Source: Fibrobacter sp. UWR3 | GTDB taxonomy: Bacteria; Fibrobacterota; Fibrobacteria; Fibrobacterales; Fibrobacteraceae | Direction of reading: 5' to 3' | DNA length: 64,000 bases | Assembly: GCF_900143055.1 (NCBI RefSeq) | Contig: NZ_FRCW01000001.1 | Span: 372,001-436,000, forward strand | Shown: one piece after another, positions 59,215-64,000 of the stretch | Position numbering within the stretch: the stretch's first letter is position 1 | How the letters are laid out: the number at the start of each line of letters is the position of its first letter | Notes under the pieces: generated by a model | Database searches by the model: none | What the model was told of the DNA's origin: nothing | What the model saw: the letters and a program-made list of their open reading frames with translations, nothing else | Made by a program: the position numbers and the translations under genes

Positions 59215-61638
59215 ATGGACAAGAAGCACCCCCTCTACTTTACTATTCACGGTCATTTTTACCAGCCCCCTCGCGAAAATCCCTGGACGGGCGTCATCGA
59301 AAACCAGCCGAGCGCACGCCCAAACCACGACTGGAACGACCGAATCGCGAGCCAGTGCTACAGTCCCAATTCCGCAAGCCGCATTTTGAGCCCGCACGGG
59401 CATATCGTAGATATCGTCAACAACTACGAGTACATGAGTTTCAACATGGGCCCAACCCTCATGGGCTGGATCCGCACGAACACGCCGGATACCTACCGCC
59501 GCATCCAGGAAGCCGACAAGAAGAGCATCGAGCGTCTCGGGCACGGCAACGCGATTGCGCAGGTCTATAACCACATCATCATGCCGCTTGCAAGCGAGCA
59601 GGACAAGCGCACGCAAATCCGCTGGGGTATCGAGGATTTCAAGTTCCATTTCGGCCGCATGCCCGAGGCCATGTGGCTCGCCGAGACCGCCATCAACTTC
59701 GAGACGGTGGTGGAACTCATCAAGGCGGGCATCAAGTTCACCATCCTTTCGCCCACGCAGGCCGATAGCTTCCGCAAGTTCGGCGACGAGGAATGGACCG
59801 GGTGCAGCAACACCGACATCGATACGACGCGCCCCTACCGCGTGTACCCGCGGGACAAAGACGGCAATCTCGTATGCGACGGATACCTGGACGTATTCTT
59901 CTACAACCCGTGGCTTTCTTCTGCCGTAGGGTTTGAACACCTCCTGCGCGATGCCGGCACGTTCGGCAGGCGCATTGCCGACGCCTGGGACGAGAACCGC
60001 GAAGACGCGCAACTCGTGAGCATCGGTACCGACGGTGAAAGCTACGGTCACCACGAGCCCTTCGGCGACATGTGCGCCGCCTGGCTCTACAACCGCTACG
60101 CACCCGAACACAAGATGGTGCCGGTGAACTACGGCTGGTTCCTCGAGAAGTTCCCGCCGCAGCACGAGGTTATGCTCAAGAACTTCTACGGCGAAGGATG
60201 TGCATGGAGCTGCGCCCACGGCGTGGGCCGCTGGTACCGCGATTGCGGCTGTTCGACCGGCGGCGGGCCCGGCTGGAACCAGAAATGGCGCGGTCCCCTG
60301 CGTGACGCGTTCAACCACCTGAAAAAGCTTGCCGACGACGTTTTTGTCCGCGAGTTCGAGAGGATTTCCAAGGTCGGCCCGTGGGATGCACGCAACAACT
60401 ACGTGCAGGCGCTCGTCGCACCCGAAGACAAGTCCCGCGTGGAGCAGTTCCTCAAGGATACTATCAAGGAACCCGAAAACGAGGCCATGTGCGCGAAGGC
60501 GATTCGCCTCTTGGAAATCCAGAAGTTCTGCCTGTTCAGCTTCACGAGCTGCGGCTGGTTCTTCAACGATATCGAGGGCCTTGAACCCGTACAGAACATG
60601 CGCTACGCCCTGCGTGCCATGGAACTGCTGGAACCGTTTCTGCCGTTCGGGCACAACATCAAGAGCGAGGTGCTGAGTATCCTTGCCCGCGCCACGAGTA
60701 ACGAACACAAGTGGAACGGAGCCGAGGTCTTTACGCGCTACGCCGAAGACGCGGTCCCCGTAATCCTCAAGGAGATGGCCGAACGCGCCGCGATATTCCA
60801 CCTGGAACTCGAACAGGATTCCGACAACACGAACTCCCGCATGAAGGCCGAGAAGATTTCTAGCCGCAGGCGCCAGACACTCGTGCGCGTAACCTACGAA
60901 GACAAGTTTATCGGCGAAAAGCGCGAGACGACAAACCTCGTGATTACCGACGCCCTCGGGCGCGTGAACATCGTGGTGGCGATGGGGAGCATCGAGGAGA
61001 ACGGCCTCAAGTTCGTGGAAAACCCGAATATGGGGACCATCGAACTCAGGAACCTGTTCCCGACCGCCTACGTGGTGCGTATGCGCGACCTCATGAGCGA
61101 CTCGCTGCAGACCATCAACAAGCGCAGCACGCAGAAACACCTTGCGAGCCTCACAGAATCGTTCTCGAGTTTCGCGCTGAATCACGGCATCTCCATCGAC
61201 AGCCTTGCCGACCCCGACCACACGCTGCCCGACACCATGCGAAAGATTCTCTCGCTCGAACTCAACGCCCGCATTCACCACGAGGCGCTCAAGCTGCTCG
61301 AAGGTCCGGACTCTAACCTCGTGAAGGAAATCCAGGGGCTCATGGACGAGGCGAACAGGCTCGACACGAACCCGAGTTTCGGCGGTACGGGCCGTATGTT
61401 CTTCCGCAAGCTGAGTGCCCTCATCGACGACGTTTACGCCAAGATCGACGAATCTACGGTCAAGTATATAACCGACCTCATCACGGTTGCCGACTGGCTC
61501 AAGCTCGGCATCGACAAGACGAGCCTCGAAAACAAGGTATTCAAGATTTACAAGCAGTTCAAGGAAGACCCGAAGGGCAAACTTGCTGCACTCAAGCCCA
61601 TGTTCGGCTGGCTCAACTTCGAGGTGGACAATGTATAG
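59215..61638 (+). CDS. GH57-family glycoside hydrolase, cytoplasmic
   Basis: An 807-residue enzyme without a signal peptide. Residues about 1-300 form the GH57 (beta/alpha)7 domain: IHGHFYQPPRENPW (about 10-23) is the His-rich motif I, MPEAMWLAETAIN lies at about 149-161, and SIGTDGESYGHHEPFG (about 262-277) contains the conserved Asp/Glu/His motif. The rest (to about 800) matches the DUF3536-type extension of large GH57 proteins. GH57 enzymes act on alpha-glucans such as glycogen. It follows the GH26 gene by 20 bases but serves a different pathway and compartment, so co-transcription may be incidental. Confidence 0.88.
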   Translation: MDKKHPLYFTIHGHFYQPPRENPWTGVIENQPSARPNHDWNDRIASQCYSPNSASRILSPHGHIVDIVNNYEYMSFNMGPTLMGWIRTNTPDTYRRIQEADKKSIERLGHGNAIAQVYNHIIMPLASEQDKRTQIRWGIEDFKFHFGRMPEAMWLAETAINFETVVELIKAGIKFTILSPTQADSFRKFGDEEWTGCSNTDIDTTRPYRVYPRDKDGNLVCDGYLDVFFYNPWLSSAVGFEHLLRDAGTFGRRIADAWDENREDAQLVSIGTDGESYGHHEPFGDMCAAWLYNRYAPEHKMVPVNYGWFLEKFPPQHEVMLKNFYGEGCAWSCAHGVGRWYRDCGCSTGGGPGWNQKWRGPLRDAFNHLKKLADDVFVREFERISKVGPWDARNNYVQALVAPEDKSRVEQFLKDTIKEPENEAMCAKAIRLLEIQKFCLFSFTSCGWFFNDIEGLEPVQNMRYALRAMELLEPFLPFGHNIKSEVLSILARATSNEHKWNGAEVFTRYAEDAVPVILKEMAERAAIFHLELEQDSDNTNSRMKAEKISSRRRQTLVRVTYEDKFIGEKRETTNLVITDALGRVNIVVAMGSIEENGLKFVENPNMGTIELRNLFPTAYVVRMRDLMSDSLQTINKRSTQKHLASLTESFSSFALNHGISIDSLADPDHTLPDTMRKILSLELNARIHHEALKLLEGPDSNLVKEIQGLMDEANRLDTNPSFGGTGRMFFRKLSALIDDVYAKIDESTVKYITDLITVADWLKLGIDKTSLENKVFKIYKQFKEDPKGKLAALKPMFGWLNFEVDNV

Positions 61639-62161
61639 GAAGTCCAGCAAACCGCTCATTTCCGCACAGGAGATAAACGAGCGACTGGACACGCTCGGCA
61701 AGGACGTTGCCGCGTTCGGGTGCGATATCGTAATCACCGTGCTTTCGGGCGGATTCATTTTCAGCGCCGATATCTGCAAGCGAATCGCGTCGCCGAAACT
61801 GCAACTCGCCTTCATACGGGCATCTAGTTATGGCAGCGGCACCGAATCGAGCGGGAACCTCAAAATCACGGGGCTCGAGAACATGGATATCCGCGGCAAG
61901 AAGGTGCTCGTGATAGACGACATTCTCGATACCGGCAACACGATGTTCGGAATCAAGCAGGCCCTTGCCGGCATGGGCGCGAAGGAAATCAAGACCTGCG
62001 TGCTGCTCGACAAGCCCGCCCGCCGTACCGCGGACATAACCGCCGACTTCGCGGGTTTCGAGGTAGAAAACAAGTTTGTCGTGGGCTACGGGCTCGACTA
62101 CGCGGGCGACTACCGCACATTCCCCGAAATCTGGACGATGGAGGAAGACGATGGCAAGTAA
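61631..62161 (+). CDS. hpt: Phosphoribosyltransferase, hypoxanthine type
   Basis: A 176-residue enzyme. VLVIDDILDTGNTM (about 97-110) is the PRPP-binding motif with two Asp residues, and ITVLSGGFIFSADICKRI (about 35-52) is the flexible-loop/SGG region of purine salvage phosphoribosyltransferases. It converts hypoxanthine or guanine and PRPP to nucleotides. ATG 61631 overlaps the GH57 stop (61636-61638), with GAGG six bases upstream; the longer open frame from 61487 is the shadow of GH57. Confidence 0.88.
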   Translation: MYRKSSKPLISAQEINERLDTLGKDVAAFGCDIVITVLSGGFIFSADICKRIASPKLQLAFIRASSYGSGTESSGNLKITGLENMDIRGKKVLVIDDILDTGNTMFGIKQALAGMGAKEIKTCVLLDKPARRTADITADFAGFEVENKFVVGYGLDYAGDYRTFPEIWTMEEDDGK

Positions 62162-62639
62162 CGATTTTGAAGACGTCAGGCTGCATGCCACACAGACATT
62201 CGAAGCCGTTGAACGCAGCTACAACAAGATAAGCCGCGGCAAGCGATTCCTTATCAACGCTGCCGTGTGCCTCCTGTTCTTCATTGCGGGCTTTATCGTG
62301 AGCAAGGTCATAAACGACGTGCCCTCGCAGGGAATAATCGAGAAGGTGGCCGCGCAGCCCGACCTCAAGAACAAGTGCAAGGGCCGTTACGACCGCCCGA
62401 TGGAATACGCCATCATGCACGAATGCGTGTTCGCGAAGGGTACGCCTTCCGATGACCTGAAACTCGTGCAGCGCATCAACTACTGCACCTGCGCTCTCCA
62501 GAACGTGCAGGCCCGCAAGCCCTACCAGAAGATGTTCGAGAATAACCTGGTCGACTTTACCTTCAAGATTCGCGAAGAGAACCTGTGCCAGGAAGAAAAG
62601 AACATCCCGGTGCTAGACAGCAACGACGCGGAGAAGTAG
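62151..62639 (+). CDS. Single-span membrane protein of unknown function
   Basis: A 162-residue protein with one membrane helix (FLINAAVCLLFFIAGFIVS, about 34-52), a short N-terminal cytoplasmic part and a C-terminal domain with five cysteines (KNKCKG, HECVF, INYCTCALQN, NLCQEE) that may form disulfides in the periplasm. No family recognised. ATG 62151 is five bases after GGAGGA and overlaps hpt by 11 bases; the frame upstream to 62076 is spurious. Confidence 0.7.
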   Translation: MASNDFEDVRLHATQTFEAVERSYNKISRGKRFLINAAVCLLFFIAGFIVSKVINDVPSQGIIEKVAAQPDLKNKCKGRYDRPMEYAIMHECVFAKGTPSDDLKLVQRINYCTCALQNVQARKPYQKMFENNLVDFTFKIREENLCQEEKNIPVLDSNDAEK

Positions 62640-62666
62640 CAGACAGGCGGGGCGGGCGGTTGCACG

Positions 62667-63713
62667 ATGAATACAAACTTGCAAAAAGCGGTTGACGGAA
62701 CCCGCATCACTCCGGCGGAAGCGCTCGATATCTTGAAAAACACCCCGTGGACTGAAGTGGTGGAAGCGGGAGACGCGATTCGCAGGCGCATGAACCCCGG
62801 AAACCGCGTGGGCTATACCGCGTTCCGCATCGTGAACTACACGAACGTGTGCGAGGTGACCTGCAGTTTTTGCAGTTTTTGCAGGCCGGCGCATAGCAAA
62901 GAAGCGTACGTGCTTAGTTTGGACGAAATCCGCCGGAAGACTCTTGAAGCGAAGGCGAAGGGTGCCGACCAGATTTTTTTGCAGGGGGGCGTGAACAAGG
63001 AAATTCCCCTGAGTTATTACACCGACGTGCTGAAGATGCTCTCGCAGGAAATGGGCGTGAAGGTGCGCGGTTTTTCGCCGGTGGAACTCGTGCGCATCGC
63101 GGAATTCAACAACATGCCACTCGACGAACTGCTCGACGTGCTGAAGGAAGCGGGCCTGAGTTCCGTTCCGGGAGCAGGCGCCGAAATCTTAAGCGACCGT
63201 ATGCGCCAGATGCTGAGCCCGCGGAAACTTACCGCAAGGCAGTGGTGCGATACACTCGCCGCCTGCCACAGGAAGGGACTCCCCGGGAGCGCGAACATCG
63301 TCTTCGGGAGCATCGAGACCGCAGAAGAAATCATCGAGCACCTGAACTACGTGCGGAGCACGCAGGACAGGGCGCCGGACGCCGCCCACGGATTCAAGAG
63401 TTTCGTGGTATGGACGTTCCAGCCGCAGACCGACAAGTTCCCCATCCGGCACGTGCGCGGCGACGAATACCTCAAGCTGCTCGCGCTCAGCCGCATATTC
63501 CTCGACAACATCCCGCATATCGAGGTTTCGCTCCTCGGGATGGGCCTCTCTCTCGGGGAACTCGGGCTCCATGCCGGCGCCGATGACATCAACAGCATCG
63601 TGATAGAAGAAAACGTCCTGCAAAATCACGGCCTCACCACCATCGAGGCGGCAGAAAAGTTCATTACCGACGCCGGTTTTACCCCTTACCGGCGCAGTCT
63701 GAACTTCGACTGA
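62667..63713 (+). CDS. mqnC: Radical SAM enzyme of the MqnC/CofH family
   Basis: A 348-residue protein. NYTNVCEVTCSFCSFCR (about 57-73) holds the C-x3-C-x2-C cluster motif in the form used by menaquinone (futalosine) and F420 radical SAM enzymes. SSVPGAGAEILSDRMRQML (about 166-184) matches MqnC, which cyclises dehypoxanthine futalosine; MqnE and CofH have different flanking residues. The likely role is menaquinone synthesis by the futalosine route. It lies 27 bases after the unknown membrane protein gene. MqnC versus a related family member is not fully certain. Confidence 0.72.
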   Translation: MNTNLQKAVDGTRITPAEALDILKNTPWTEVVEAGDAIRRRMNPGNRVGYTAFRIVNYTNVCEVTCSFCSFCRPAHSKEAYVLSLDEIRRKTLEAKAKGADQIFLQGGVNKEIPLSYYTDVLKMLSQEMGVKVRGFSPVELVRIAEFNNMPLDELLDVLKEAGLSSVPGAGAEILSDRMRQMLSPRKLTARQWCDTLAACHRKGLPGSANIVFGSIETAEEIIEHLNYVRSTQDRAPDAAHGFKSFVVWTFQPQTDKFPIRHVRGDEYLKLLALSRIFLDNIPHIEVSLLGMGLSLGELGLHAGADDINSIVIEENVLQNHGLTTIEAAEKFITDAGFTPYRRSLNFD

Positions 63714-63715
63714 CG

Positions 63716-63744
63716 TTGCCGCGACCCTCGCATTTAGCTATATT
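63716..63744 (+). promoter_or_regulatory. Putative rpsB promoter
   Basis: TTGCCG (63716-63721), a 17-base spacer and TATATT (63739-63744), directly after the MqnC-like stop. The leader to rpsB (63903) is about 150 bases and holds a stem CTCGGGCAA...TTTCGCCCGGG-like near 63752-63775, so there is room for a regulatory leader, for instance autoregulation by S2. Confidence 0.65.
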
Positions 63745-63902
63745 TGACCGCGCTCGGGCAATTTCGCCCGGGTAAAACCAATCACCGGTTTGCGAGAGTC
63801 GCTTCGGTGGCGCGGTCCTGGGCCTGAGGTTCACCCCAAGTCAGGGCATCGCTTCGCGGCTTATTTGCATGCCGGGTAGTAACAACCGAAAAGGAATACA
63901 TT

Positions 63903-64000
63903 ATGGCAAATCTGCCTTCCGTTGAAGATCTGCTTGCAGCAGGCTCCCACTTTGGTCACCAGACTCAGCGCTGGAACCCGAAAATGAAACCCTACATCTT
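63903..64000 (+). CDS. rpsB: 30S ribosomal protein S2, N-terminal part
   Basis: The first 32 codons are present and the gene runs off the window. [19 protein letters not shown] followed by [10 protein letters not shown] is the invariant start of S2, which binds at the head-body junction of the small subunit. An AAAAGGA sequence about eight bases upstream supports ATG 63903. rpsB is usually followed by tsf. Confidence 0.95.
   Translation, partial: MANLPSVEDLLAAGSHFGHQTQRWNPKMKPYI

Noticed and set aside
61487-61630. N-terminal extension of the phosphoribosyltransferase
   Set aside because: The Ser/Arg-rich translation is a frame-shifted reading of GH57. ATG 61631 fits the family length.
59167-61815. 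882-codon open frame on the minus strand opposite the GH57 gene
   Set aside because: Same cause: a shadow of codon bias. The forward frame has complete GH57 motifs.
1-64000. Search for tRNA, rRNA and known riboswitch sequences
   Set aside because: No tRNA cloverleaf, rRNA segment or familiar riboswitch core was recognised by eye, but weakly conserved RNAs could be missed.

Overview
The window looks like a chromosomal segment of a Fibrobacter-like bacterium (phylum Fibrobacterota). The reasons are secreted GH8, GH5 and two GH26 enzymes whose C-termini carry related sorting-type domains, a Gram-negative envelope gene set (MCE protein, Wzc/Wzx/Wzy glycan export, lipoproteins, beta-barrels), fairly GC-rich coding DNA and recurrent TTGCC-like/TATATT promoters. 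The genus is inferred from protein content; no rRNA lies in the window.

Layout. 1-6.2 kb: tail of a membrane acyltransferase, a secreted GH8 glucanase, and two BatA/BatB-type VWA membrane proteins separated by an opposite-strand membrane protein with a degenerate GGDEF-like domain. 6.2-6.8 kb: a gene-free region rich in inverted repeats. 6.8-16.8 kb: M16 peptidase-like lipoprotein, unknown exported protein, TrmH-type rRNA/tRNA methyltransferase, MCE protein, HPr, Enzyme I, lytic transglycosylase, an AT-rich four-helix-bundle gene framed by inverted repeats, and a DMT transporter. 16.8-19.6 kb: large lamin-tail/CotH lipoprotein. 19.7-45.7 kb: an exopolysaccharide or capsule locus. 45.8-53 kb: SppA with an extra N-terminal domain, CorC-like protein, rplM-rpsI, two envelope proteins, a flavodoxin-like reductase and a small membrane protein. 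53.1-64 kb: GH26, GH5, GH26, GH57, phosphoribosyltransferase, membrane protein, MqnC-like radical SAM enzyme and the start of rpsB.

The most notable system is inside the glycan locus. A tightly packed trio (36262-39798) encodes a cytidylyltransferase-PEP mutase fusion, an iron-type alcohol dehydrogenase and a phosphonopyruvate decarboxylase. Together these would make 2-hydroxyethylphosphonate and probably activate it with CTP. Two LicD-type transferases, a second cytidylyltransferase, a DegT aminotransferase, an ATP-grasp ligase, a GNAT acetyltransferase, an acyltransferase, several glycosyltransferases, Wzy, Wzx and Wzc surround it. I read this as a locus for a cell-surface polysaccharide decorated with a phosphonate. 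An initiating sugar-phosphate transferase and an outer-membrane Wza exporter are not seen here and must be elsewhere if the pathway is Wzy-dependent.

Other points worth attention: rpsI has no ATG/GTG/TTG at its expected start and appears to begin at ATC (49848); the four-helix-bundle gene at 15460 looks like an inserted element; the batA and batB leaders share an 11-base motif; and the GH26 and GH5 genes share near-identical 3' ends and similar terminators.
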